NCBI GenBank assembly: GCA_014871385.1
Contig: CM026430.1
Span: 17,108,995-17,172,994, forward strand
DNA length: 64,000 nt
Direction: 5' to 3'
From: Ceratodon purpureus
Taxonomy: Eukaryota; Streptophyta; Bryopsida; Pseudoditrichales; Ditrichaceae
A program made the translations under genes and the position numbers. This document shows positions 47,161 through 59,059 of the stretch, piece after piece. The notes beneath the pieces are model-generated. The model searched no databases, had not been told where the DNA came from, and saw nothing but the letters and a program-made list of their open reading frames with translations. The first letter of the stretch is position 1, and every line of letters starts with the position of its first letter.

Positions 47161-47576
47161 TTCTGCACAGAAGCCCCTCTGATAGATTAGGACGATTTAA
47201 CATACAGCTAATAATGGAATTTAGTCATGTGAAGATTACGTTACGCTGCGTTTAAAATGACAGTAGAACGCGTTTTAGAAGGCGTTAAATGTCGTCTCTT
47301 GTAACATAAACCATAACGCAGGGACAGGTTACAGAAGCATATATCGCGTTTAAAGAGACGGCACATGACGTCTTAGTGGATGTTACATCATGTCACAACA
47401 CGTTTTTGACGACGAGAAACTAAATGACAGATATCGCATAGTCAAATCACATATCCGTTGCAATATTTAGATTCTCGTGGCTTTGTAGATCACAGTACGT
47501 CTGCTGCGAGTAATGCATATCAGATACTCCTATTTTGTGAGCCCTACCACCGCCCATGAATCCAGCACTATTTGTT
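47161..47576. repeat. CACTA internal ACGT motif region
   Basis: Upstream of TNP2: motifs such as TTACGCTGCGTTTAAAATGACA, TATCGCGTTTAAAGAGACGG and ACATGACGTC. No coding exon. It would be the TNP2 promoter, so the motifs may regulate it. Confidence 0.65.
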
Positions 47577-48860
47577 TCAGTCAACAGAGAAGTCTAGTTT
47601 CTTCCAGCCTTCGTGATCTTCAAGGGTGATTGCTATATCAATCAATTGTATCGCTGAAGATGTAGGTCTCGGTGAACGCGTGGGCAACTGCAACACATAC
47701 ATCTTCCCGTCCCCAACGGCACCAGCATATGGATTGGCCGTGCGTTTCATTGTCCTCGAAGCAATTGGTCTCGTCATTTTCGGCTTCCAACTCGGACTTT
47801 GGATCTGAGGAATGTTCCTCGAACTGCGAAGTTCACAATATGGGCCTAATCCCAACGGGTTCAAGGTACGCATGTTTTTCGCTTCACTGATCATTGCCCC
47901 TTCCCTATCACTGGGGATCAAATATTCATCTAGATTTGAGAGGATAAGGATCACTTCGCGTTCTTCCGCACTGGGAATCCAATCTTCATGTTCTCTTTTA
48001 GCCATCCCCATCCTGCTTGTATCTTGCGCACATTTGAGGCATCTCCGTCTTTCTGGGTCAACCATATCCTGAGGCTCATGTATTTTTTCAAGTGACGGCA
48101 TATCACGTCTTAGTAGATTTTACGATACCTTAGAACGCGTTCCCAATGACACAAAATGATGACGCACATCACGTCATAGTTGACATTACATCACGGTACA
48201 GGTATCACATAGTCAGATCCAATAGCGGCAGTGAATGCATCCATAAGATTGGTAACATGTTCATTACTCAAAGTTCCAAGCAGAGAGAGAGTTGGGTTCC
48301 TACCTTGGTTTAGGGAGTCGTACTTGCTGTGCGTGTCCAAGAATCCAGTTTCAATAACCCTTGTCCCTGTTCCAAAATAAACTCAGAACACATGCCAGAC
48401 ACACATTTTAACACTTCTAGCTTTCAGAAACAGGTACATGTGACAAACATGGCAATAGTGTCTTATGCTTGCAATCAAAATTGTTGAACCATCCCTACCA
48501 ATGTAATCCACTTCAAAGGCAATCCGGAGATAAACATTTTTTCCTGTGAACTCTTTTTAAGGATGGCATTGCGTTTAACTTAACGTTGCATCACGTTGTG
48601 CATGACGGTTGACTGCGTTCTTTCACGTTAACAATGACTGTGCACCGCGTTAAAGGTGACACTGAATTGCGTCACATATCACAGTAGAACTTGTTATATC
48701 GCGTTAAACCAAAGACAACGCAGCGGAGGATAAGACAATTCCGCCCATGAATTCTCACCTGTGCCTACAAAGAAGAATATTGCTTGAAAATCTTCCCAGC
48801 TGGAGTCCTCTTCCTGTTCCTCCTCTGCTCGTATAGAACCTAGCCTGTTTATCTGTAGGC
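47577..48860 (-). CDS. unidentified CACTA gene, - strand
   Basis: A frame of 174 codons at 48101-47577 (DPERRRCLKCAQ... to KKLDFSVD, TAG-free until its stop) is the last exon. Likely upstream exons on the same strand: about 48860-48760 (INRLGSIRAEEEQEEDSSWE, then DFQAIFFVGT, donor GTGAGA) and about 48370-48305 (acceptor GGAACAG; TRVIETGFLDTHSKYDSLNQ, donor GTAGGA), whose phases fit each other. The junction into the last exon was not resolved. It has a CLKC pair but no domain I recognise. Between 48101 and 48305 and at 48540-48740 are arrays of the CACTA motif. Possibly a third CACTA-encoded accessory protein. Confidence 0.45.
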
Positions 48861-49437
48861 TGAACAATCAGACAAAGCTAGAGTGTTACTAGAGGGTGAT
48901 TGAGAGTTCAAGAGTACACATGGCCTCACATGTGCTTACATGTGTGTAATGAATCCCAGTCATTGTACACACGGTATCTTTCATCAACCAAATAGATTGC
49001 ATGCACACATGGGACGCTGAATCAAGTGACTAGATTGCAAGTATGTCCAGATTTTGGTCAATTACCAGATCCTTGTACAATTCTACAATCTATTTGAGTA
49101 CGCATCAACCCACAGGACATATTTCTGTTTTCTCCGCTCTACATCTGATTCAATCACCTCATCAGCATGCAGTGAATTTCCCACGCAAAAGAGAGATCTG
49201 CACTGCTTCAGCAAATCCTGAAGGACTACGCTTAGGTTTAGGGTGAGGATTAATTTCTGAGTCCTGTATCCGACCGCGACATCACATACCTCCCAATTGG
49301 AAACTGACAGGCTCGGGTCTCTGCTTTGATCGGTGTCACCTCGGTGTCGGGCCTCCTCCCTTCTTCAGTTGCGAGAGGGGCTGTTAGCTTGACTCATACA
49401 ATGTTCCCGTTAGCTCTTACCTGCTCCGAGTTCAAAG
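48861..49437. other. spacer inside the CACTA element
   Basis: Between two divergently placed frames. Few ACGT motifs and no recognised gene. ACATGTG-type short repeats near 48920-48945. Confidence 0.4.
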
Positions 49438-49872
49438 TTGTCCATTGAAGTGGAAATGGACAAGCACGTATTCTTTAGTTGGTTGGCGGAGGTTCAGGTG
49501 AGAAAGGAAACACATGGCATTCAGCTTCCTAATCTCCCAGCCCTTGCATCGTTTATGACATTTTCTAACGAATTCTGTTGGAGTGATCCTTGTTACCAGG
49601 AGGTGGAGTCTCTAGGAGACGCGGCCGGCATCCATTTCATAGACTTCATACGTCTTCATCGTGACACCAGGGGCGTGCGTGGATCATCGCCTGCGCACCC
49701 AATTATCCTCGATGAAGACACTGTGGAGGATGTCACCAGCAACGCTGGAGAATCGAAGCCGTGGTCGTACTCATTCAGAAGCTCCGAGTGTTCTTCTCTG
49801 GCGACTTACTTGGAGACACCGTCTGACGTTTTCCTGAGTGCCAGCCATGGATCATGTCCCGCCACCAGCTAG
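49438..49872 (+). CDS. hypothetical frame inside the CACTA element
   Basis: 144-residue frame (MSIEVEMDKHVFFSWLAEVQ...) with non-repetitive composition and a Ser-rich C-terminal half. No domain, signal or membrane segment recognised. A GTGAGA donor-like site follows EVQ (near 49497), so it might be more than one exon. Could be a small CACTA accessory protein or captured host DNA. Confidence 0.35.
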   Translation: MSIEVEMDKHVFFSWLAEVQVRKETHGIQLPNLPALASFMTFSNEFCWSDPCYQEVESLGDAAGIHFIDFIRLHRDTRGVRGSSPAHPIILDEDTVEDVTSNAGESKPWSYSFRSSECSSLATYLETPSDVFLSASHGSCPATS

Positions 49873-50209
49873 ATGTTAGTTGCAAGGATATTACGAGGTG
49901 GTACATGAAAGAGAGTCATACCCTGCTGTTAGTTTAGGAGGCATTACCTAGTTCAACTCAGACTCCAACGCTGCCTGTGCAGAAAAATTACATTTCCTGG
50001 ACGTTTATTTGGTCAGAACTTGGTTTTTATTACAACTTTTTCCAATGTGCGTTCTTTTTGGGTTTTCCCTTTCTAACTAAGACTCTTAGGTGTACAGAAA
50101 TTTCTCTTTGTCCCTCTTCTATGAGGTCAGACTTTCCACTGCGTCCTGGGTTCCGCTGAGACCTGTATTCTAGCACGGTGACCATGTCATTCATTCACCC
50201 CTTGGCTCT

Positions 50210-50840
50210 TAGTTCACTTTGCTGTGCAAGTACGTTATATCGCGTTTAACATTACATTAGATCACATTGTGCATGACGGTCCTCAACGTTCTATGACGTT
50301 AATAATGACATGAGATCACGTTCCGTGTGACTGTAAACCACGTCATAGGTGACATCCGGGAATCGCGTTCTATGACGTTATTGACTAGATTACATGACGT
50401 TGTGTGCTCTAATCTGTAGACGTCTGCTTATTCACTGTGTCTCTTGAACCAGCATGTAGAACAAAGATGTGCCTAACAGGATTCAATTAAGAGAGAAGAG
50501 AACGAGAGACATGTGAAGTACACCTCTATCGTAAACTTTAAAAGTATCTTCACGTCACTATAGCTCCTGCATTACAGTAAGAATATAGGTTGTTAGCTTG
50601 ACTCTGTCAGCGAGATTCCTCACGGCAACGTGACATACTAATATATGGGGCTTTTTGATTACTTTGCTTTTTTAAGTATTGTTTCAAAGCATATACACAC
50701 ATTGAAAATTATAAGTACCATCCACAAAACAATTTCCAGTGATTACTAGAGACCACAAACAGTAGAAGTGACAATAGATCATGTTATATCACGTCCCAGT
50801 TGACATTAATTTACACTGTGCCACGTTAAAGTTAACATGA
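50210..50840. repeat. CACTA internal ACGT motif regions
   Basis: Clusters at 50225-50415 and 50765-50840 of ATGACGTT, CATGACGG, ATCGCGTTTAACATTACATT and CACGTCCCAGTTGACATT units; non-coding. Confidence 0.7.
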
Positions 50841-51165
50841 GAGAGAATGAATCTTGAAAGGCTGCAATTGATAACAACGGAAAGAAACAAAAAAAAATAA
50901 AAAAAATAAAAGAAAACGTTGCAAGTAGGGAAGAGAGGTGCAGTGAAGGGGAGATGCTCAGGGGGAGAATTTGAAAGAGGCTGGGTGATGGTGGAAAGCA
51001 ACTCAAATGTAATAAAAAAAATTAATTAAAAAAAAATAAAAAATAAAATTAAAACTGCAAGCAGAGAGTGAGGGGAGAGAGATGGGAGGCATTGAGAGAG
51101 AATGAAACCTTAAAGGCTGCAAGTGATAACAAGAGAAAACAACATTTAAAAAAAATAAAAATAAA
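50835..51165 (-). repeat. minisatellite copies, - orientation
   Basis: About one and a half units reading GAGAGAGAATGAATCTTGAA, AGGCTGCAATTGATAACAAC, GTTGCAAGTAGGGAAGAGAG, GGTGATGGTGGAAAGCAACT, CAAATGTAATAAAA. They are the reverse complement of the units repeated at 53750-55100. Confidence 0.85.
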
Positions 51166-51294
51166 AGATAGAAATGGACAAACGATATATCCACGTCACG
51201 TGTGCACCATGCGGATCAGTAAGAATAATGGCTGCCACCTTCACATAGTCAATGAATATTCCAGCCATTCTCTCCCTGACCACAAATGCTAGAA

Positions 51295-51600
51295 GTGACA
51301 ATAGATCACGGTACATGACGTCATAGTTGACATTACACCATGTTACAATAGACGTTGCATCCCGTCACGAGCGAAAGATTAGATGGCCGCATTCCACATT
51401 AAATCACGTCTCATTTGACATTACATCACGTCTAGGTTGACACTGAATCACGTTACATATGACATTAGTTTTGGTTGTATCACATTAAAAATGACAGACA
51501 GAGGAATTCAGATCGCGTTCAAAAAAACACTTTTCATTGTTAAAGATGACGCTATACTGTGTTAGATATGACGTGTAAAAACCATTTTCGCATATTCAAT
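51295..51600. repeat. CACTA internal ACGT motif region before the TNPA-like gene
   Basis: Repeated CATGACGTCATAGTTGACAT, ATTACATCACGTCTAGGTTG and TGACACTGAATCACGTTACA units, directly upstream of the TNPA-like first exon, where the promoter should be. Confidence 0.75.
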
Positions 51601-53439
51601 TCAAAGCGCGGAAGTAAGGGACGTGTACCTGATTACCGCCGCCTGATTTGAATGGAGCACGCCTATAGGGTCACCTACTCCCGATCACTTATGGCAGCCG
51701 AACTACCTTGCACCATGCGGGTCCTAACTCAGATATGGCGGCGGCTTTGGTGTGGATGTCCTACGAGCAATTGCGTGATGCAATTGTGGACGCAAACAGG
51801 AGGGAGGTGGCGTTGCGAGTGAAGGAGGCAGGCTTCGACCCATCTTTTGCCTCGGGGCTGTGTCCTCAGCGTGCGGTGTCCTCAATCAGGTCCTCCGCTG
51901 CTCCAGCGGAACCTCCGACTTCGAGAAATCGGCGCTCCTCATCCGTGGAGTCTGACTTCCAGCCGAGGCGGAGCAAGCGCCATCGAGAGCGGGTGGCGTA
52001 CCAGGAGGGAGCGGAGGACGCGACGCCGAAGCCAACGTCAATCCCCAAAACTGTAAGTAAACCCTAAACCCTGAGCTACCAAAACTGCGTTGTTCAATGT
52101 CGTTTCGCTTGAGTCCTCAATTTCATCTGATTGCATGTTATATGTGAGGAAATGGATAGTGTATGTTTCAGTTCTCTTAATTCGGTGGCTGAATTATGGT
52201 GGCTGAGAGTACGTTTTCTCGGGAGTAGTGTCAGGTTCTGTGCACGCCGCCATTTTGGGAAGTTAGGTGGTCCGCTTTCACAGTTTAGGGTTGGGATTCT
52301 TTCTTCCTTGACAAAATCGAAAGAAGAGCAACGAGGTTTTTGCAGAGTGGAGGCAACGAGCCACAAAGCCGGGTCTCCGGAGAAATACTCTGTCGATGGA
52401 GGCGATCCGATCAGCATTACGTGGTGAAGACGCCCCCTGCAATTCCATGGAGGACGACCAGGAGGAACGCAGACGGAGTGCGCAGGTTCGCAGCCGAAGC
52501 AAAATTGCGAAGCCGAGGCGCATGGAAACTAATTGGATGGAGAGAGAGACGGGAGGGTGCCCACCAAGGTCGAGGGCAGGGGCTGCTGGCGGTACGAGGG
52601 CATCTCCGGGGCCCGCTCGCAAGAGACCCGCGGGCGTCCTCAAGAGGATTCGCGGAGTAGAGAGGGGACCGTCGCAGGCAGAGGAGGAAGACTTGACACC
52701 GCCAAGACGCTGGAGAGGTACCTCGGACGTCTCCTCTCCAGTATGGCGCTCTTCCGGCTCCCGAACCCCTGCTGCAACGGGGAGGATACCAATGGGCAAC
52801 ATGCGGGAAAATTCACACAGTTCGCAGGCACAGCATTCAGAGGAGCCTACCTACGATGAGGACATGGAGGACGACTACGGTGACGAAGAGATGGAAGACG
52901 AAGAGGACATGGAGGGATACGAGGAGGAAGACGAGGGGGAGCCGAAGGAGCCAATGCGCATCAAGCTGGATCGCCATGGCGTCCCTGTCGGGCCACACGA
53001 ACCCCTCCTCAATGCGGCCCTACAGAAATTCGCTCGCGCCCTGGATCCGACAGTGACACCCGGGTGGAAGGGACAGCTGAAGGAGGCGAAGGCATCACTG
53101 ATAGCGCGAGTATGCTCGGAGTTCAAATTCTATGGCGAAACCACAGAACTGAGCGAGAGATGGTTCAATACGAGGATGTCGAGGTGCGTCACTCGGGTGA
53201 AGTTCCAAATCAACAAGCTCATCCGGTTGGGACAGGGCAAGCCACCGGATATCGCCACTCGCCATTGGGAAAAGCTGGTGGAGATGCGGGATGACCCAGT
53301 TGTACAGGAGAAGTCCCAGATCATGTCCAGCATATCGCTCGGGAGACCTTCGAAGTCCGGCAATGCGTGGAGCCAATCAATCGCGGCAGTGTCTGCTCTG
53401 GTAAGTACTTGTAGGATTTCCTGCCTGCGACGAAGTGAA

Positions 53440-53650
53440 GTCCTGTTTTTAGTGACATGATATCGCGTTTACTATGTCCTGGCTTTGCGTTTCTAGTGAC
53501 GCTATCGTTTCGGATTACGTTACTGTGGATTTCAAGTGACGTGACATTGCGTTATATTCTGTTGCTAATGACGTGGCTCTGCCTTTGTAGAGACGTGAGA
53601 TCACGTTTCTAGTGACATTGCCTACTGTTTCTTGTGACGTGGCTACTCAC
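53440..53650. repeat. CACTA motif array at the start of the TNPA-like intron
   Basis: Units such as GTTTCTAGTGACGC, ATTACGTTACTGTGGATTTC, AAGTGACGTGACATTGCGTT and TGACGTGGCTCTGC; the motif family of the element ends, here inside an intron. The same occurs at 55430-55640 and 56590-56909. Confidence 0.75.
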
Positions 53651-53749
53651 TTTCTCAATGTTCTGTGTATGTCCCTATTGTGTGTATGTTACTACAGTGT
53701 TGTGTGCATGTTTCCACTCCACATTTCTGTCTATTTCTTTCTTTCTTTT

Positions 53750-54199
53750 TTTCTGGTATTTTTTGCGTTGTTAGCACTTGCAACCTTTCCGGTTTCATTC
53801 TCTCTCGGTGCCTCCCATCTCTCTCCCCTCACTCTCTGGTCCTGGATTTTTTTTTAATTTATTTTTGATTACATTTGAGTTGCTTTCCATTATCACCCTC
53901 CATCTCTCGAAATCTGTCCCTCAGCTTCTCCCCTTTACCGCTCCTCTCCTCCCTACTTGCAGCGTTTTCTTTCTTTGTTTTTTATTTTTTTTTTTCTTTT
54001 GTTCCGTTGTTATCACTTACAGCCTTTCAGGTTTCGTTCTCTCTCGGTGCCTTCCAACTCTCTCCCCGCACCCTTTGCTTGCCTTTTTTTTTATTGTTTT
54101 TTTATTACATTTGAGTTGCTTTCCACCATCACCCACCCTCTGTCGAATTCTCTTCCTGAGGTTCTCCCCTTCATCGCACCTCTCCTCCCACCTCCGGGG

Positions 54200-54235
<36 letters not shown>

Positions 54236-55100
54236 TTTCTTTCCGTTGTTTGCAGTTGCAGCTATTGCTGATTCATTCTCTCTCGGTGCTCTCCCCTCAC
54301 TCTCTGCTTGCGGTTTTTTTTTTAACTTTTTTTTTAGTTTTTTTTTAAATTGTTTTTTTATTACATTTGAGTTGCTTTCCACCATCACCCACCCTCTGTC
54401 GAATTCTCTTTGTGAGGTTCTCCCCTTCATCGCACCTCTCCTCCCACCTCCGGGGCTTTTTTTTTTTTTTTTTTTCTTTCCGTTGTTTGCAGTTGCAGCT
54501 ATTGCTGATTCATTCTCTCTCGGTGCTCTCCCCTCACTCTCTGCTTGCGGTTTTTTTTTTATTTTTTTTTTAGTTTTTTTTTTTTATAAGTTTTTATTAC
54601 ATTTGAGTTGCTGTCCACCATCACGCAGCCTCTCTCCAATTCTCCCCCTCAGCTTCTCCCCCTCACCGCACCTCTCCTCCCTACTTGCAGCGTTATATTT
54701 TTTAATTTTTAATTTTTGGGTTTTTTCTTTCCGTTGTTATCACTTGCAGCCTTTCAGGATTCATTTTCTCTCGGTGCCTCCCATCTCTCTCTCCTCACTC
54801 TCGTAAAACTTTTTTTTATTTTTTTTTATTTTTTTACATTCTAGTTGCTTTCCACCATCACCTAGCCTCTTTCGAATTCTCTCCCTCAGCTTATCCCCTT
54901 CACTGCACCTCTCCTCCCTACTTGCAACGTTTTGTTTTTTTGTTTTTTTGTTTGGTTTTTTTCCCTTGTTTTGACTTGCAGCCCTTCAGATTTCTTTCTC
55001 GCTCGATGCCTCCCATCTCTCTCCCCTCACTCTCTGCTTGCAGTTTATTTTCCTTCTTTTTCGTTATCATCACTTGCTGTCTTTGAAGTTTCATTGTCTC
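53750..55100 (+). repeat. approximately 220-250-bp minisatellite in the TNPA-like intron
   Basis: About six degenerate copies of: TTACATTTGAGTTGCTTTCC, ACCATCACCC, CTCTCTTCGAATTCTC-like, CACCTCTCCTCCCTACTTGC, a poly-T run of up to about 40, TTTCCGTTGTTATCACTTGC, AGCCTTTCAGGTTTCATTCT, CTCTCGGTGCCTCCC. Unit boundaries drift through poly-T length changes. The long Phe/Leu/Ser-rich frame 53778-54806 is produced by the repeat. Inverted copies lie at 50835-51165. Confidence 0.88.
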
Positions 55101-57959
55101 TTGGTGCCATCCGATGTATGTTGATTAATATGCTACTTTGTTTGCAGATTTACTCGCTTTTGTTTTGGCTTTGTTTTGTGCCTTGTGTTTGGTTAGTTTG
55201 TTTGCAAATTTACGAGATCCTTGTACAATTTTGGTTCATTTCGTATTTACTGTTGGTTAGTCTCTTTGGAAGTCTATCGGCTTCAGGTTTCAGTTCGGTT
55301 GATTTTGTGTTGATGGTATCTTTGTTCATGTGGTGCCAAATGTGGCAAATGGAAGGTATGTCTTAGAGTTTAATGGATCAATCTCAGACTTCTTAATTTC
55401 AGTACTAACACGAACAGCGTCAGAGTACGCATTTGTGCTGACAGTATTGTGCGTCTCAAGTGACGAGACACTGCGTTGCTAATAGCGGGATATTACGACT
55501 CCCGTGACGGTATCTTCTGTTTCTCATGACGTGACTCTGTCTTCTTAGTGACGATGTAGTGACGTCACTGATTACAGTTCTCCCTATTTCATATAGTGTG
55601 AATCCACGTTTCAAGTGACGTGAAAGTGCGTTTCACCGCTGTGGGAGGTAACATGTTTGTGCCACATGCTAATGGCACATATGATGCAGTATTTCCGATG
55701 TCAGTCTCGTTTTTTTAGATTTATTAATTTCATTTGTACTGGGACTCATGCGCAGAGTATCAGACTAGGACGGCAGCCATCACAAGCAGAAGTTGCTGCG
55801 AAGGTGAAGGCAATGAGGCAGAAGGAGTTGGAAGACCGCATCACCGCAAGGAAGCAGAAGTCAGAAGGTGCTCAGGATGCGAGGATGGAGAAGATAGAAG
55901 CGCTGTGTGCGGCCTAGGGGTCGAGGTTGAAGAAGGCTGAGGATATGCTCACGGAGTTACACGCCAACATGACGAGGGTGTCTACTCCACCCCTTATGGA
56001 GCCATTGAAGCCCAAGCAGAAGACCACCAAGAAATGTGGGGGGAAACCGCGGCCTAAGCAAGCCAGTAGTAGGCCCGCAGACATAGTCGTTGCCACTCCA
56101 GAGTCTTCGAAGGCTCGTACGGGTCCTTCAGGTCCGCCTCCGGATGACTGCACCAGCACGGAGGAAGCTGTAGACGACCGCCCTGTGGTAACCGTGGGCC
56201 CTAAACCTGCATCCACCACTACAGACCAGGAGTTTCACGTCTCTACCTGCGCAACGCCGGGTGAGATGACGTCTGGGGCGGACACAGAACAGGTCGAGCA
56301 TGTGGATGGACCAGAGGGTATAGCAGAGGATGGGCTCGAGGAAGGTGCCGATCTGGAACAGTTGACACAGAAACAGGATGTGGAGGAGGAGGAAGAGGAG
56401 ACAGAGGCGGACGACGGCGTAGGCTCTCCAGCTGGAGATCCGCACGACAACAGTGACGATGCAACAGCACCTTCGGAGGAGAAGGTTTTCTCACCAGAGG
56501 CGGATGAGCAAGAGATTGTCGACACGGTTACAACCCTCTCCGTCGAGAAGTTGGCTACAGATCAGGTAGTATAATTGGTACGGTTAACTAGGTAGACAAA
56601 GACGTTCCGTTAAACTTCCATTTGTTAGGACATTCTGTAGCATAATGTACGCAGTTCAATCACGTAGGAAGTCGTCTTGCTTGACTCAGGACCGCGTAAA
56701 GAATGGCAGGAATTTACGTTTCCAGTGACGTAAGACGTTGTCTGCGCTCATCCCTGCTTTGTTTCAAATGACGCACAACGGCGTCTTGAATGACACAAAT
56801 TTTTGTTACCGTTGACATACGAGCCTTGTTTCAAGTGACAGTACGTAACGTATTCATCCGTCACCGTTAACGTACATGCGTTTACATATGTCCGTTGTTG
56901 GCGTTGCAGAGGCGATTTGCAAAAGGAATGGCAGTTGAGTTGCTCAGTAGCGCTTATGACGACTCCTTCGCCACTGTGGTTGGATGTGGAGTGCTACACG
57001 GATTGCCGGGAGAGAGTGTCTACTGCCAGCGTATAGAGGATGACGAGTTCTCCGTGCAGGTGACCACAAGCGTCAAGGACGACCACGATCTTCAATGCCC
57101 GCTTGATGATGAAGGCGTCCTCACCATGAACTAGGCAATCGGTTACTTTATTCGTTGGCCCGCGACTGACCTAAGGCGTGCACCCAATGAAGAGGTACCA
57201 ACCGCTGTGGGGACTGTCGAAGGGGTAGTAGCGGCAGTGGGGTCTGTTGGTGAAGACCCTTCCCCTGCCATTGCAGAGCACGGCAAGGCAACCACACGGG
57301 CGGCCTCAAAGAAGCTCAAGTCCCCACCGGCGGAGAAGAAGGCCCTGTTGAAGCGAAAAGACTCAAAGGATGATGCAGCGGCCTCGAAAAAAAGGGTTGC
57401 ATTAGAGGCAGTAGAGGTAAGTGATCCCTGGTCTTTTTCCCTAAACCTCAGAGGGAAGTTTCTATACGTAAAATTAATAATTCATTTTACGTATAGACTT
57501 CTCTCTGTATTCGGTTGAGTTGCAGGTCTCGCCTAGTCGTGCACGGTGTCGCAGGGTTCCCCTACGATCTGAGCTGATCAGTAGATCCCGTATGGAGGCG
57601 TTGACGCAGGCTATTGCTTTCCTCTACCCTCGTGATGACAAGTCAATTGTTTATATAGGGAGAAGCTGGGGGTTTGGAGAAATTGTCGGCCCCGAAACCG
57701 ACAGGCCCTGTTAAGTGCTACAAAAAGGTACAAACTCTCTAGACCTCCTTCGTATTCCACAGTAGATCCGGTTTTAATAGTGTCAGTAGTTCCTAGGGTT
57801 TCTAACTGTCTGCGTTCTGATGTCGGGTGTGCAAATTAAGAAGAATCCAGCACAAGAAACCAGCATCTCGAAGAAGTAGAAGGTGCGGTTTCTGTGGAAA
57901 AGTGCTGACTGTCACCAAGTTTCATGCCGTTTTGCATTATGCTATTAAACGACTCTGAA

Positions 57960-59059
57960 CTAGAAGGTAGCATACATACTACTAGAATTACTGTTTAGGA
58001 ATCTGTACACCCTGAACCGATGTTTATTCGCATTTTGCAATAAACCTGAATGATTTTGTTAATTCTCGTGTCACGTGACGTTTCTGTTTGTTTTAAACCA
58101 CGTTATATATGACATTTCAACTGCGTCATGCAATACGTTATGCCACGTCACTATTAACGTAGTTTTTCACCCTGCGAACGCTACTGTGCGTCATAATAGA
58201 CGCTGTCCATGCAACAATCTGAACATCGCCTTATGTTTCATTTAACACAAATCTGAAAATGGATGCGTCAAATGGTTGACGTGGCCCATGTCACAGCACG
58301 TCCAACGGCGTTTCAAGAAACGCGTTACTTCCTATTGCATGTGTTTAGCATTGTCAAATTTGACACAATACTATGTTTCTTTTGACACTAAATTCGAACT
58401 GCCTGCATGAAATGGTTGTTTCCCCTTTCATAATTCTCTGTCTAGTGACGTCTCTGTAAACGCGTCCCAATTTGTAGCACATGTGTTTATCAGCGTCAAC
58501 TTTGACATCGTGCAATGCTTCCTCTGACACAGAATTCTAGTTCCGTGCATGAAATCATTGTTTTCTGTAACATAATCGAATGTCTGGGCACGTCCCTGTA
58601 AACGCGTTAAATCATGCATCACAGTTGTTTATGCGTCACATCACGTCAAAGTTAACGTCCACGACGATCCAGAAAAAGACGTCACACTGCGTCAACGTTA
58701 AAAGAGGAGAAAACAACAACGAAGATCACGCCACGTGTCACAATCTCAGCCACTGAAAACGTAAGCGACACTTCAGATTTCCGTGCCACGTCATCAAATT
58801 TTTCATCCATCTAGGAACGCGGGAAATGTCCACGTCACCCTCGAAGTTACTACCCTGGGTAATTTCCATAATTTTTGTTTGCGTCACCTTAGACGCACCA
58901 CGTTAACTCGTGTTAACTGGTTTAACATAAGGTTGACGCACCACGTTAAACCAAAGTGACGTCCGTGACCTTTTTGTATTTTTTGCGTCAAAAAAACTGT
59001 TCACATTAAACCGCGGTAAACCGCGTTAAAAACCGCGTTAAACGACGTCACTTTGGACA
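57960..59059. repeat. CACTA right subterminal repeat region
   Basis: The same ACGT-core motif family as the left end (GCGTCA, TGACGT, ACGCGTT, CACGTCA). It ends with clustered AACCGCGTTAAAC motifs mirroring GCGTTAAACCGCGTC just inside the left end. No coding region; the TNPA-like gene stops at 57714. Confidence 0.85.

Larger units (their letters stand above)
51735..57714 (+). pseudogene. TNPA-like protein of the CACTA element (Transposase_24-type), two nonsense codons
   Basis: Exons in phase 0: 51735-52052, about 52348-53400, 55756-56565, 56910-57416, 57526-57714. After an Arg/Ser-rich and acidic first half (EEMEDEEDMEGYEEEDEGE) comes a plant En/Spm accessory-protein core: RWFNTRMSRCVTRVKFQIN, HWEKLVEMRDDPVVQEKSQI and, across a 2.35-kb intron, LGRQPSQAEVAAKVKAMRQK. 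A coiled coil, an acidic region, and a C-terminal part with KGMAVELLSSAY, AIGYFIRWP and a basic stretch (KKLKSPPAEKKALLKRK) follow. Such proteins bind subterminal repeats and assist TNP2. TAG at 55915-55917 and at 57132-57134 interrupt an otherwise unbroken frame. The exon 2 acceptor (CAGAG|TGG) is a guess; an in-frame Met lies at 51708. Confidence 0.78.

Noticed and set aside
53778..54806. 342-codon Phe/Leu/Ser-rich frame resembling a membrane protein
   Set aside because: Produced by tandem repeats with poly-T runs inside an intron; the repeats mutate without codon constraint.
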